Origin: Ramlibacter lithotrophicus
Lineage (GTDB): Bacteria; Pseudomonadota; Gammaproteobacteria; Burkholderiales; Burkholderiaceae_C
NCBI RefSeq assembly: GCF_012184415.1
Contig: NZ_VTOX01000008.1
Span: 124,001-188,000, forward strand
Direction: 5' to 3'
DNA length: 64,000 nucleotides
The notes beneath the pieces were generated by a model that was not told where the DNA came from, did no database searches, and saw nothing but the letters and a program-made list of their open reading frames with translations. Made by a program: the position numbers and the translations under genes. Positions 8,978-17,153 of the stretch are shown here, piece after piece (position 1 is the first letter of the stretch; each line of letters begins with the position of its first letter).

Positions 8978-8999
8978 CTGCATGACGCCCCGATGACGG
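8978..8999 (-). promoter_or_regulatory. Pho box for the 87-residue gene
   Basis: On the minus strand two 11-bp repeats follow each other: CCGTCATCGGG and GCGTCATGCAG. Both carry GTCAT at the same offset, as in the E. coli PhoB consensus (two CTGTCAT-like half-sites per 22 bp). The distance to the start codon is about 36 bp. Binding by the PhoB encoded at 39.4 kb is inferred. Confidence 0.7.
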
Positions 9000-9080
9000 C
9001 GCGGAGCGCACCGCCGCGAGGCGCCCGGCGCCGCGTGCCGGGCCGCATGCCGTCTCCATGCAACGAGCGTGCCGAAACAG

Positions 9081-9107
9081 AACGGCCGCCCCGGGGCGGC
9101 CGTTTTT
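9081..9107. terminator. Intrinsic terminator after phoX
   Basis: A perfect 24-bp palindrome (AACGGCCGCCCC and its complement) is followed by TTTTT on the plus strand and by CTGTTT on the minus strand. It lies 14 bp beyond the stop codon of phoX and should separate phoX from the 87-residue gene. Confidence 0.8.
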
Positions 9108-9120
9108 CGGCGCGGCAGGA

Positions 9121-11358
9121 TCAGCCGAGCACGTCGTCGCCGTCGGCGGCGATCAGCCCGCCGTCGTTGCGGCTGATCGCGATCGTCGCCGAACGCGGTC
9201 GCGCCGCGGCACCGCCGGCGCCGTAGCCCGCATTGCCGGGCCAGTGGCTCAGGTACCTGGACGGGTCGGCAAGGTCGGCCTTGGCCACCGACTCGCCGGG
9301 ATGCTGGATGTTGACGAAGATGGTCCGCCCGTCCGGCGTTTCGGTGATGCCGGTGATCTCGCAATCGACCGGGCCGACCAGGAAGCGCCGCAGGTTCTGC
9401 GTGGTCGGCCTGGCGCCGACGCGGGTCTGCACCGCCAGGGTGCTGCCGTCCGCCTTCTGGTAGTTGATCGTCTGCGCTGCGCCGTCGCCCACCTGGCCTG
9501 CCTTGGCGACCAGCATCATGCAGTTGGTGACGTCGGTGTAGGCGCCGTCGTCGGTCTGGATGAACGCCAGGCCGGTCTTGCGGCTGAACCAGATCCCATC
9601 CGGGCTCGAGAAGTCGTTCTCGGGGTTCAGTGCCGACAGGTTGATCCGGGCCGGGTCCATGCCGGCCTCCGCGCCGAACAGGTAGATGTCCCAGGTGAAG
9701 GTGGTGGCGCCGCTTTCGTTGCCGGCCTCGCGCAGCCGCACGATGTGGCCGTTGACGTTGCCGGACGAGCTTGTCGCCGTGGGCGCGTCGGTGTAGGAAC
9801 GCGGGTTCACGGCGTCGACCTGGTGCTGCGAGGAACTCGAAGGTTCCACCTTGCGGTTGCTGTTGTTGGTCAGCGTGACGTAGATCTCGCCGGTGACCGG
9901 GTGCACCGCGCACCATTCCGGCCGGTCCATCTTCGTGGCGCCGACGGCATCGGCGGCCAGGCGCGCGTTGACCAGCAGGTCGGCCTGGTCCGCAAAGCGG
10001 TAGCGCGAGTAGCCTGCGATCGTGGCGTTGCCCAGGGTCAGCTCGATCCACTGGCCGCTGCCATCGGCGTTGAACTTCGCCACGTACAGTTTGCCGTTGT
10101 CCAGGTACTTGTCGCCGGTGGTGATGCGGTTGGCCGGGTTGGCATCGGCGTCACTCCAGGTAGCTGCGGACACGAACTTGTAGATGTATTCGCCGCGCGA
10201 GTCGTCGCCCATGTAGACGGCCAGCGGCTTGCCCGCCCTGGCCGGCCCGAACACGCCCATCTCGTGCGCGAAGCGGCCCAGCGCCGTGCGCTTGCGCGCC
10301 GCCTGCCCCTTGTCGTAGGGATCTACCTCCAGCATGTAGCCGTAGGTGTTCATCTCGTTGCGGTAGTCGTCGCTGCCGTCTGCCGAGGTGCCGGTCTGGC
10401 TGATGTTCCAGCGCGCGTACCTGTCGTCGGCGCCGGCGGTTTCCCAGCCGTGCCGGCTGGACGCGCCCTGCGCCTTGCCGTAGCGCACCAGCGATACCAC
10501 GCTGGGGGCCGCACTGCCGCCCCGGGCGGCGTCGTCGGTTGCCGAGCGGGTGAAATAGCCGTTCCAGTTCTCTTCGCTGGTGAGATACGTGCCCCATGGC
10601 GTCACGCTCGCGCCGCAGTTGTTGATGGTGCCGCGGGTCTGCGTGCCGGCCGGCGAGTACTTCGTCTTCAGCAAGGCGCTGCCGCGCGCGGGGCCGTTCA
10701 GCTGGATCGGCGTCAGCGGCGTGATGCGGCGGTTGAACGCCGAGTCGCGGCGGTACGCGAACCTGCCGCCCGCCTGCTGCACCTCGACGAAGGACAGGCC
10801 ATGGGCGTCCACCTCCTTGTCGGCCTCGGCGGCGGGGCGGGGCCGCGCCGTCACGCCGGCCTGGTGCAGGAACTGGTCGGTGATGGCCTCGTGGTTGACG
10901 GCGAGGATGCCGCGCTGGGAGCCGGCCGCATCGCGCGCCGTGCCGGCGGCGTTCAGCGGGAAGAACTCCATCCCGTCGTGGTGATCGCCGGCGCGGTTGG
11001 CGAAGTCGGTGTCGGTGCCGTCGTTGCGGTAGGCCGGCGTCGCCGCGGTGAGCGGATCGCCCAGCGCGTACAGCACCGTCGCGGTGTAGCCGGCGGGCAC
11101 CGTGACGGCGTCCGCCTTGTTCTTCGCGACCGGGTTGAAGCCGAGCGTGATCGGCGTGGGACCGTCGCTGCCGCCGCCGCAGGCCGGCAGGGAAGCGAGC
11201 ATCGCGGCGCCCGCGGTGCCCAGCCCGACGTGCAGCAGGTTGCGGCGCGACAGCCGCGCTTCCAGCACGTCCATCAGCGAGGGGTTGCCGCTGGTGTTGC
11301 TGTCTTCCTCGTCGATCCGGTGCAGCGCCGCCGCTTCCGTCTTCGTCGTCATGTTCAT
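9121..11358 (-). CDS. phoX: PhoX family alkaline phosphatase, Tat-exported
   Basis: A 745-residue DUF839/PhoX protein. The twin-arginine signal SRRNLL (37-42) is followed by a hydrophobic stretch and then LPACGGG, a possible lipobox with Cys60. PhoX enzymes are Ca/Fe-dependent periplasmic phosphomonoesterases that release phosphate from organic esters. Family landmarks are GDHHDGMEFFPLN, the repeated segments ILAVNHEAITD and SEENWNGYF, and the beta-propeller-like C-terminal half with GIWFSRKTGLAFIQTDDG. The ATG at 11358 follows AGGAAC. A four-repeat Pho box lies 55-98 bp upstream, and the divergent phnC gene has its own Pho box in the same spacer. Confidence 0.93.
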   Translation of the reverse strand: MNMTTKTEAAALHRIDEEDSNTSGNPSLMDVLEARLSRRNLLHVGLGTAGAAMLASLPACGGGSDGPTPITLGFNPVAKNKADAVTVPAGYTATVLYALGDPLTAATPAYRNDGTDTDFANRAGDHHDGMEFFPLNAAGTARDAAGSQRGILAVNHEAITDQFLHQAGVTARPRPAAEADKEVDAHGLSFVEVQQAGGRFAYRRDSAFNRRITPLTPIQLNGPARGSALLKTKYSPAGTQTRGTINNCGASVTPWGTYLTSEENWNGYFTRSATDDAARGGSAAPSVVSLVRYGKAQGASSRHGWETAGADDRYARWNISQTGTSADGSDDYRNEMNTYGYMLEVDPYDKGQAARKRTALGRFAHEMGVFGPARAGKPLAVYMGDDSRGEYIYKFVSAATWSDADANPANRITTGDKYLDNGKLYVAKFNADGSGQWIELTLGNATIAGYSRYRFADQADLLVNARLAADAVGATKMDRPEWCAVHPVTGEIYVTLTNNSNRKVEPSSSSQHQVDAVNPRSYTDAPTATSSSGNVNGHIVRLREAGNESGATTFTWDIYLFGAEAGMDPARINLSALNPENDFSSPDGIWFSRKTGLAFIQTDDGAYTDVTNCMMLVAKAGQVGDGAAQTINYQKADGSTLAVQTRVGARPTTQNLRRFLVGPVDCEITGITETPDGRTIFVNIQHPGESVAKADLADPSRYLSHWPGNAGYGAGGAAARPRSATIAISRNDGGLIAADGDDVLG

Positions 11359-11412
11359 TGAAGTTCCTTCCTGGTGTGGTTGTCGTCGCGAGAGCTCGGC
11401 AGCGTAGACATG

Positions 11413-11456
11413 CTTCGTGACAGCGGCGTGGCAGCAAGGTGACGGTTGGGTGACGG
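11413..11456 (-). promoter_or_regulatory. Four-repeat Pho box for phoX
   Basis: On the minus strand four consecutive 11-mers occur: CCGTCACCCAA, CCGTCACCTTG, CTGCCACGCCG and CTGTCACGAAG. All share C-x-G-(T/C)-C-A-C in register. Two repeats make one PhoB dimer site, so this would be a double Pho box, as at strongly regulated promoters such as pstS in E. coli. Confidence 0.85.
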
Positions 11457-11470
11457 AGAACCACCTCGCG

Positions 11471-11492
11471 CTGCCATCAGCCCGTCACATTT
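11471..11492 (+). promoter_or_regulatory. Pho box for phnCDE
   Basis: Two 11-bp repeats, CTGCCATCAGC and CCGTCACATTT, lie 38 bp before the phnC start on its own strand and 14 bp away from the phoX Pho box on the other strand. Confidence 0.75.
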
Positions 11493-11530
11493 CGGCCGCA
11501 GCATGCAGCCATCTTTTGAAGGGGGAAACG

Positions 11531-12403
11531 ATGGAGACTGCAATTCGCGTCAGCGCACTGAGCAAGACCTTCGGCAACGGACGCAAGGCGCTGCAGGAGA
11601 TCGAGCTGGAGATCGCCCCCGGCGAGATGGTGGCGCTGATCGGAGCCTCCGGTTCCGGCAAGTCGACGTTGCTGCGGCACCTGGCCGGGCTCACGGCCGG
11701 CGACACGGGACACGTCGAGGTTCACGGCCGCACCGTGCAATTGCATGGGAGCGTGGCAGGCGACATCCGCTCGGTGCGCGCGGGGATCGGCTTCGTCTTC
11801 CAGCAGTTCAACCTGGTCGCGCGTCTGCCGGTGCTGGTCAACGTGCTGGCCGGGATGTTGCACAAGGTGCCGCTGTGGCGCAGCCTGGCGCTCGTCTTCA
11901 CGCGCGAGGAAAAGGCCCGCGGGGTGGAGGCGCTGCGCCGCGTGGGCATCGCGGAGTGCTGCTTTCAGCGCGCCTCTACCCTGTCGGGCGGGCAGCAGCA
12001 GCGCGCCGCGATCGCCCGAGCGATGGTGCAGGGAGCGCGGGTGATCCTGGCCGACGAACCGATCGCATCGCTCGATCCGGAGTCTTCGCGCCGAGTGATG
12101 GACATCCTGGCCAAGGTCAACCGCGAGGATGGCTGCACGGTCGTCGTCTCGCTGCACCAGGTCAACGTGGCGATGCGCTACTGCGCCCGGACGGTGGCGC
12201 TGCACCGCGGCCGGGTGGTGTATGACGGTCCTTCGTCGGCGCTCACGCCGCAACTGCTGCGCGAGCTGTACGGCGCGGACGCCGACGAGATCCTCTCGCT
12301 CGGCGACCACATCGGCAGCCTGCACGGCGCGCACCGCCCGGCGGAGCCCCGGCCGTCCTGGACCGTACCGCGGCCGGCGGTCAGCGCGGCCCAGCCTGCC
12401 TGA
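11531..12403 (+). CDS. phnC: Phosphonate ABC transporter ATPase
   Basis: A 290-residue ATPase that powers uptake of phosphonates with PhnD and PhnE. Walker A is GASGSGKST, the signature [15 protein letters not shown] and Walker [13 protein letters not shown]. It is slightly longer than E. coli PhnC (262), mainly in the C-terminal tail rich in Pro and Arg. The ATG at 11531 follows AAGGGGG; an upstream in-frame reading would run through the Pho box and is rejected. It opens the phnCDE operon with phnD 48 bp downstream. Confidence 0.93.
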   Translation: METAIRVSALSKTFGNGRKALQEIELEIAPGEMVALIGASGSGKSTLLRHLAGLTAGDTGHVEVHGRTVQLHGSVAGDIRSVRAGIGFVFQQFNLVARLPVLVNVLAGMLHKVPLWRSLALVFTREEKARGVEALRRVGIAECCFQRASTLSGGQQQRAAIARAMVQGARVILADEPIASLDPESSRRVMDILAKVNREDGCTVVVSLHQVNVAMRYCARTVALHRGRVVYDGPSSALTPQLLRELYGADADEILSLGDHIGSLHGAHRPAEPRPSWTVPRPAVSAAQPA

Positions 12404-12451
12404 GCCGCGGTGGCCCCGGCACTTCCAACCCCAACCAAAGAGGAAAGCTCC

Positions 12452-13417
12452 ATGATCAAGAAGATCGCAAGCGCACTGGCTGCCGTCGCGGCACTGGCCT
12501 GCGTGCCGGCCGCGGCGCAGGACCTGAAGGAAATCAACTTCGGCATCATCTCGACCGAGTCGTCGCAGCACCTCAAGTCCGATTGGCAGCCGGTGCTGGA
12601 CGACATGGGCCGCAAGACCGGCTACAAGGTGAATGCCTTCTTCGCGTCGGACTATGCCGGCATCATCGAGGGCATGCGCTTCGGCAAGGTGCACGTCGCC
12701 TGGTTCGGCAACAAGTCGGCGATGGAGGCGGTGGACCGGGCCGGCGGCGAGGTGTTCGCCCAGATGGTCAACGCCGACGGCACCCAGGGCTATTACTCGC
12801 ACCTGATCGTGCACAGGGACAGCCCGCTCAAGTCGCTGGACGACGTGCTGAAGAACAGCAGGAACCTGTCCTTCGGCAACGGCGACCCCAACTCCACCTC
12901 GGGCTTCCTGGTGCCCGCCTACTACGTGTTCGCGCAGAACAGGGTCGATCCCAAGACTGCCTTCAAGGTCACGCGCAGCGCCAACCATGAAAGCAACGCG
13001 CTCGCGGTGGCCAACCGGCAGGTCGACGTGGCGACCAACAACAGCGAGAACCTCGCCAAGCTCGGCGATCGGATGCCGGAGAAGTTCCGCGAGATCCGCG
13101 TCGTCTGGACCTCGCCGCTGATCCCGCTCGATCCGCTGGTCATGCGCAAGGACCTGCCGGAGGCAGCCAGGCAGAAGGTCAAGGACTTCTTCTACAGCTA
13201 CGGCCAGGGCGGCCAGCAGGAGAAGGACAACCTGATGAAGCTGTCCAAGCTGTCTGCGTTCAAGCCGTCCACGAATGCGCAACTGGTGCCGATCCGCCAG
13301 CTCGAACTGTTCAAGGACCGCAACAAGGTCGAGGCCGACGCCGCGCTGCCGGCGGCCGAGAAGCAGGCCAGGCTGGCGGACATCGATCGCCGGCTCGCGC
13401 AGCTGGGGACCCACTGA
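12452..13417 (+). CDS. phnD: Phosphonate-binding periplasmic protein
   Basis: A 321-residue solute-binding protein for phosphonates. A Sec signal peptide [23 protein letters not shown] ends near residue 22. The family core follows: [23 protein letters not shown], then [34 protein letters not shown] and [18 protein letters not shown]. It binds substrate such as 2-aminoethylphosphonate in the periplasm and hands it to PhnE. The start is preceded by GAGGAAAG. Its length and motifs match E. coli PhnD closely, so the transporter is likely a true C-P lyase-linked system rather than a phosphite carrier. Confidence 0.94.
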   Translation: MIKKIASALAAVAALACVPAAAQDLKEINFGIISTESSQHLKSDWQPVLDDMGRKTGYKVNAFFASDYAGIIEGMRFGKVHVAWFGNKSAMEAVDRAGGEVFAQMVNADGTQGYYSHLIVHRDSPLKSLDDVLKNSRNLSFGNGDPNSTSGFLVPAYYVFAQNRVDPKTAFKVTRSANHESNALAVANRQVDVATNNSENLAKLGDRMPEKFREIRVVWTSPLIPLDPLVMRKDLPEAARQKVKDFFYSYGQGGQQEKDNLMKLSKLSAFKPSTNAQLVPIRQLELFKDRNKVEADAALPAAEKQARLADIDRRLAQLGTH

Positions 13418-13425
13418 GCGGGGCC

Positions 13426-14220
13426 GTGCACTCCCCCGCCCAACTGCGCGTGGTGCCGCCGGCGCCGCGCGCGAACCTTGCCGCGCTGCTCGCCTGGGGC
13501 GTGCTGGCGGCGCTGCTGGCCGCCTCCTGGAAGGGCGCGGACATGCGCCCGGCCGATCTGTGGCGCGATTCGTCCAACATGGGGCAGTACGCCGCCAGCT
13601 TCTTCCCGCCGGACTTCCGCGAATGGCGCTACTACCTCGAAGAGATGGTGGTGACGCTGCAGATCGCGCTCTGGGGGACAGCACTGGCGGTCGTCTGTGC
13701 GGTGCCGCTGGGCCTGCTGTCGTCCGCCAACATCGCACCGGTTTGGGTGCGCCAGCCGGTGCGGCGGTTGATGGATGCGGCGCGCGCCATCAACGAGATG
13801 GTGTTCGCCATGCTGTTCATCGTGGCCGTCGGGCTTGGACCGTTTGCCGGCGTGCTCGCGCTGTGGGTCCATACCACCGGCATCCTCGCCAAGCTGTTCT
13901 CCGAGGCGGTGGAGGCGATCGATCCGCAGCCGGTGGAAGGCATCCGCGCCACCGGGGCCAATGCGCTGGAGGAGATCCTGTACGGCGTGATCCCGCAGGT
14001 GCTGCCGCTGTGGATTTCCTATTCGCTGTACCGCTTCGAGTCGAACGTGCGCTCGGCATCCGTCGTCGGCATGGTCGGCGCCGGCGGCATCGGCGTGGTG
14101 CTGTGGGAGATCATCCGCGGCTTCCAGTACGCGCAGACCTGCGCCGTGATGATCGTGATCGTCGTGACGGTGAGCCTGATCGACCTGGTGTCGGCCCGCA
14201 TCCGGCAGGCGCTGGTCTGA
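13426..14220 (+). CDS. phnE: Phosphonate ABC transporter permease
   Basis: A 264-residue inner-membrane permease. It starts with GTG at 13426, 8 bp after phnD. About six hydrophobic segments are visible, and the ATPase-contact loop (EAA motif) is seen as [29 protein letters not shown]. The segment [25 protein letters not shown] is typical of PhnE. It closes the phnCDE operon and converges on phnO, with only 28 bp between the two stop codons. Confidence 0.93.
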   Translation: MHSPAQLRVVPPAPRANLAALLAWGVLAALLAASWKGADMRPADLWRDSSNMGQYAASFFPPDFREWRYYLEEMVVTLQIALWGTALAVVCAVPLGLLSSANIAPVWVRQPVRRLMDAARAINEMVFAMLFIVAVGLGPFAGVLALWVHTTGILAKLFSEAVEAIDPQPVEGIRATGANALEEILYGVIPQVLPLWISYSLYRFESNVRSASVVGMVGAGGIGVVLWEIIRGFQYAQTCAVMIVIVVTVSLIDLVSARIRQALV

Positions 14221-14248
14221 GCTCGCCGGTGCGGGGCTTGGGGAACTG

Positions 14249-14695
14249 CTAGGGCGTTCCGGCCAGCCGCTTCACCAGGTACTTCGGCGACTCGTCGTAA
14301 CCCTGGCGCGCGTAGAAGCGGTGCGCGTCGTGGCGCCGTGCATGCGAATGCAGTTCGATCCGGTCGCAACCGCGGGCCCGGGCTTCCGTCACGGCGCGCT
14401 GTTCCAGCAGCGCCCCCACGCCGAGCGAGCGAGCGGCCTCGTCGACGCACAGGTAAGCGATGCGGCAGAAGTCGCCGGCCAGCGCGATCTGCGGCATGAA
14501 GTGCAGCGAGATGAAGCCCAGCACCTTGCTGCCGGCGTGCGCCACCAGGAGCAGTGCGTCGGGATGGACTCGCAGTTGCCGGATACGGTCCGCGAGGAAG
14601 GAGTCGCTGCCCGGATAACCGAGTTGCGCCAGCAGCTGCGCCAGCGCGGGCAGGTCGTCGGGTGTCGCGTCGCGGATTTCAAGCTGTGGCGGCAT
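14249..14695 (-). CDS. phnO: PhnO-like aminoalkylphosphonate N-acetyltransferase
   Basis: A 148-residue GNAT protein. The acetyl-CoA loop reads CVDEAARSLGVGALL and the C-terminal motif RRHDAHRFYARQGYDESPKYLVK closely follows E. coli PhnO (RHDAHRFY...GY). PhnO acetylates aminoalkylphosphonates, protecting the cell and helping their use by C-P lyase. Its first 17 bases overlap the end of phnN, so the two are translated from one message. Assignment rests on the C-terminal motif and the gene neighbourhood; a general GNAT function is the alternative. Confidence 0.75.
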   Translation of the reverse strand: MPPQLEIRDATPDDLPALAQLLAQLGYPGSDSFLADRIRQLRVHPDALLLVAHAGSKVLGFISLHFMPQIALAGDFCRIAYLCVDEAARSLGVGALLEQRAVTEARARGCDRIELHSHARRHDAHRFYARQGYDESPKYLVKRLAGTP

Positions 14696-15248
14696 GGGCG
14701 GATTCCGTCCTGGTGGTCAGTGTTTCAAGATAGCGCAGCAGAAGCTCGCCGGCGGCGGCGATGGACGCATCGTTGTGGATCACCAGGTCGGCGTCCAGCG
14801 TGACCCGGGCGTTGCGGGCCAGCCGCGAAACGATCGCGGCCGGCGCCTCCCGGCCGCGGTGGCGCAGCCGCGCGACCAGCTGCGCTGGCGGGGCCGTGAC
14901 CAGGACCCGCCGCATCCACGGGCTGGCGAGCAGTTCCTGCGCGTGTTCGCGCGAACCGTTCACGACCACCACCCGGCCCCAGGCGACCTGGTGCGCATAG
15001 CGCAGCGGCACGGCGTAGCCGAAGCCGTGCGCCTGCCAGTGCCAGGCGAACGCGCCGCTGCCACGCAGGAACGAATAGTCCTCGGGGTCTATCGGGTCAT
15101 GGTCCGAACCGGGCTGCGCAGGGCGGGTGACCAGACGGCGGGCGAACACGATGTCGCTGCGCGCCGCCAGCGCTCCCCGGGCCCAGTCCAGCACGCTGTC
15201 CTTGCCGGCGCCGGACGGGCCGCACACGAACACCCAGCACCCGCTCAT
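14679..15248 (-). CDS. phnN: Ribose 1,5-bisphosphate phosphokinase
   Basis: A 189-residue P-loop kinase with Walker A GPSGAGKDS near the N-terminus, RLVTRPAQPGSDHD, and VVVNGSREHAQELL. PhnN turns ribose 1,5-bisphosphate, left by C-P lyase action, into PRPP, so that the ribose carrier is recycled to nucleotide synthesis. The ATG at 15248 overlaps the stop of the DUF1045 gene (ATGA type). It lies between the DUF1045 gene and phnO in a three-gene unit reading against the main phn operon. Confidence 0.9.
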   Translation of the reverse strand: MSGCWVFVCGPSGAGKDSVLDWARGALAARSDIVFARRLVTRPAQPGSDHDPIDPEDYSFLRGSGAFAWHWQAHGFGYAVPLRYAHQVAWGRVVVVNGSREHAQELLASPWMRRVLVTAPPAQLVARLRHRGREAPAAIVSRLARNARVTLDADLVIHNDASIAAAGELLLRYLETLTTRTESAHAATA

Positions 15249-15985
15249 GGCGCCAGCTCCGCTTCGGCGACGCGGCGAAACGGCGCTCGCGGATCGGGCT
15301 GGACGAACAGGCACAGCCGGTCCAGCACCAGGGGTGCCTGCGCGTTGAGACTGGCGACCGGGTCCGCCACCTGAGCGATGACCTCCCGCGCGGTGGCGGC
15401 GTCGACCGGCCCGGTCAGCGTCATGTGGAAGCGGAAGCGCTCCAGCACGTGGGGATACCCGAACCGCTCCAGCAGTTCGTGGCCGCGCAGATCCTGCGCC
15501 GCCAGTGGACGGCGCGTGCGTTCGGCCTCGCTCAGCGGGGCCCGGAGATCGTCCAGTCCGGTGACGCAGGCCGCCGCCAGCGCCTGCAGCGCAGCGGGCG
15601 GGGCCGCCGGCACCAGTGCCACGAACCCGTCCATCCACTGCGGCTCCAGGCGGCCGAGCGGAATGCGCCGCTGGCCGGCCGCGAAGTGTTCCAACCGGGC
15701 CACCAGGTCGTCGCCGCTGTGGCGGCCCGAAAGCCGGAACGGCGCCTTCAGCGTGGCGTGGAAACCGTAGCGGCGCGGCTCCGCGGTCAACGCCTCCAGT
15801 TCCGCCCGGCTGCGTGCAGCGGTCGCCGGCTGCGCCACCGGGGCATCCCGGATGTCGTCGCGGCCGAGCCACGATGCGCCGAACGCCCACCACGGCGACT
15901 CGCGGCCCGGCGCGAAGTACACGGCATGGCGGATCGTGGCGGCGCCGCAGCTCGCCGTCGCGGGACTTCGTGATTCGCTTGTCAT
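15245..15985 (-). CDS. DUF1045 phosphonate-metabolism protein
   Basis: A 246-residue protein of the DUF1045 family, distantly related to 2H phosphoesterases: two His-x-Thr/Ser-like motifs are visible, FHATLKAPF and FHMTLTGP. Members are almost always encoded beside phnN and are thought to act in processing phosphonate-derived ribose phosphates, but no reaction is established to my knowledge. The likely ATG at 15985 lies inside the Pho box used by phnG on the other strand; another in-frame ATG is at 16021. A start codon inside the divergent promoter means its own promoter must overlap the phnG leader. Confidence 0.82.
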   Translation of the reverse strand: MTSESRSPATASCGAATIRHAVYFAPGRESPWWAFGASWLGRDDIRDAPVAQPATAARSRAELEALTAEPRRYGFHATLKAPFRLSGRHSGDDLVARLEHFAAGQRRIPLGRLEPQWMDGFVALVPAAPPAALQALAAACVTGLDDLRAPLSEAERTRRPLAAQDLRGHELLERFGYPHVLERFRFHMTLTGPVDAATAREVIAQVADPVASLNAQAPLVLDRLCLFVQPDPRAPFRRVAEAELAP

Positions 15986-15999
15986 ATCAGGGTCATGTT
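15978..15999 (+). promoter_or_regulatory. Pho box for phnGHIJKLM
   Basis: Two 11-bp repeats, CTTGTCATATC and AGGGTCATGTT, give GTCAT twice exactly 11 bp apart. The site is 88 bp before phnG and overlaps the start codon of the DUF1045 gene reading the other way. Confidence 0.8.
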
Positions 16000-16086
16000 G
16001 CGGTGTTGAACTTGGGCGCATGGCGGCACGGTACCGACCGGGCCGCGCCTCATCCGACCAATCTAGCGATTCATGGCGACACTCCT

Positions 16087-16542
16087 ATGACAACACCGCA
16101 GGCGGCACAGGCAAGGCGTCGCGACTGGCTGTCTGTACTCACGCGCGCACCCACCGAAGATCTAGAGGCCTGCGCGGGCCGCGCCGGGCCCCTGCCGCCG
16201 GTCGAGACCGTTCGGCGGGCCGAGGTCGGAATGGTGATGCTGCGCGGGCGCGTGGGCGGGACGGGCGATGCCTTCAACCTGGGCGAGGCGAGCCTCACGC
16301 GCTGCGCGGTCCGGCTCGGCGGCACGCTGGGCGTCGGCTACGTACTGGGGCGGGACCGCCGCAAGGCCGAACTGGTGGCGCTGTTCGATGCCTTGCTGCA
16401 GGACGAGCAACGCCATCCGGCCTGGATGCGCGAGGTGGTCGAGCCGCTGCGCGAGCGCCAGCAACGCGAGCGCGGTGCCGCCAGCCGGGCTGCGGCGAGC
16501 TCGCGCGTCGATTTCTTCACGATGGTGAGGGGGGAAGCATGA
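16087..16542 (+). CDS. phnG: C-P lyase complex subunit PhnG
   Basis: A 151-residue protein opening the C-P lyase operon. PhnG is part of the PhnGHIJ core complex that moves alkylphosphonate onto ATP-derived ribose and then splits the C-P bond. Typical segments are RRDWLSVLTRAP at the start, AEVGMVMLRGRVGGTGDAFNLGE with TRCAVRLG, and VGYVLGRDRRKAELVALFDALLQ. Length agrees with E. coli PhnG (150). Its stop overlaps the phnH start (ATGA). The codon at 16087 is the only sensible ATG. Confidence 0.94.
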   Translation: MTTPQAAQARRRDWLSVLTRAPTEDLEACAGRAGPLPPVETVRRAEVGMVMLRGRVGGTGDAFNLGEASLTRCAVRLGGTLGVGYVLGRDRRKAELVALFDALLQDEQRHPAWMREVVEPLRERQQRERGAASRAAASSRVDFFTMVRGEA

Positions 16543-17153
16543 CGGGATCCGCATGGCGCGCGGGGCTGGCCGATCCGGTGCACGACGCCCAGCAGACGTA
16601 CCGGGCGGTGCTCGACGCGTTCGCCCGGCCCGGGCAGCGCGTGAGCGTCGGGCAGCCGGTGGCAGGCCTGCCGCTGGGCGCGGCGATGGCGCATCTGCTG
16701 CTGACCCTGACGGACGACGACACCGCCGTCTGGTGGCAGCACGATGTGGACGCGTGCGCGCCCTGGTTGCGGTTCCATACCGGCGCCAGGCTCTCGGCGT
16801 CGCCGCATGAGGCCTCGTTCGTGGTGCTGACGGATCCGCGGCGGATGCCGGCGCTGGAGGAATTTGCCCAGGGCACCGCCGCCGCGCCGGAGCGTTCCGC
16901 CACGCTGCTGATCGAGGTGCCGTCGCTGGACGACGGGCCCGCGCTGCACTGGCATGGTCCGGGCATCCGCGGCTCGCAGACCGTGCGCATCGACGGCTTG
17001 GCGCCAGCCTTCTGGAGCCAGTGGCAGGCCAACCGCGCGGCCTTTCCGCAGGGCGTGGACATCGTCTTCACCTGCGGCGCGGCGGCCATCGGCCTGCCGC
17101 GCACGACCCGCGTGGCCCGCCTGGAGGAACTCTCGCCATGTACGTTGCCATAA
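16539..17153 (+). CDS. phnH: C-P lyase complex subunit PhnH
   Basis: A 204-residue structural subunit of the C-P lyase core complex, with the PhnH beginning GLADPVHDAQQTYRAVLDAFARPG and the end VDIVFTCGAAAIGLPRTTR. It binds to PhnI/PhnG in the heterodimeric core and has no known catalytic residues of its own. A strong ribosome site (GAGGGGGG) lies before its ATG inside the 3' end of phnG. It overlaps phnI by 16 bp. Confidence 0.94.
   Translation: MTGSAWRAGLADPVHDAQQTYRAVLDAFARPGQRVSVGQPVAGLPLGAAMAHLLLTLTDDDTAVWWQHDVDACAPWLRFHTGARLSASPHEASFVVLTDPRRMPALEEFAQGTAAAPERSATLLIEVPSLDDGPALHWHGPGIRGSQTVRIDGLAPAFWSQWQANRAAFPQGVDIVFTCGAAAIGLPRTTRVARLEELSPCTLP

Noticed and set aside
9058-11361. A 767-codon open frame opposite phoX
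   Set aside because: It mirrors phoX exactly and has the typical antisense composition; phoX has a Tat signal, a Pho box and family motifs.
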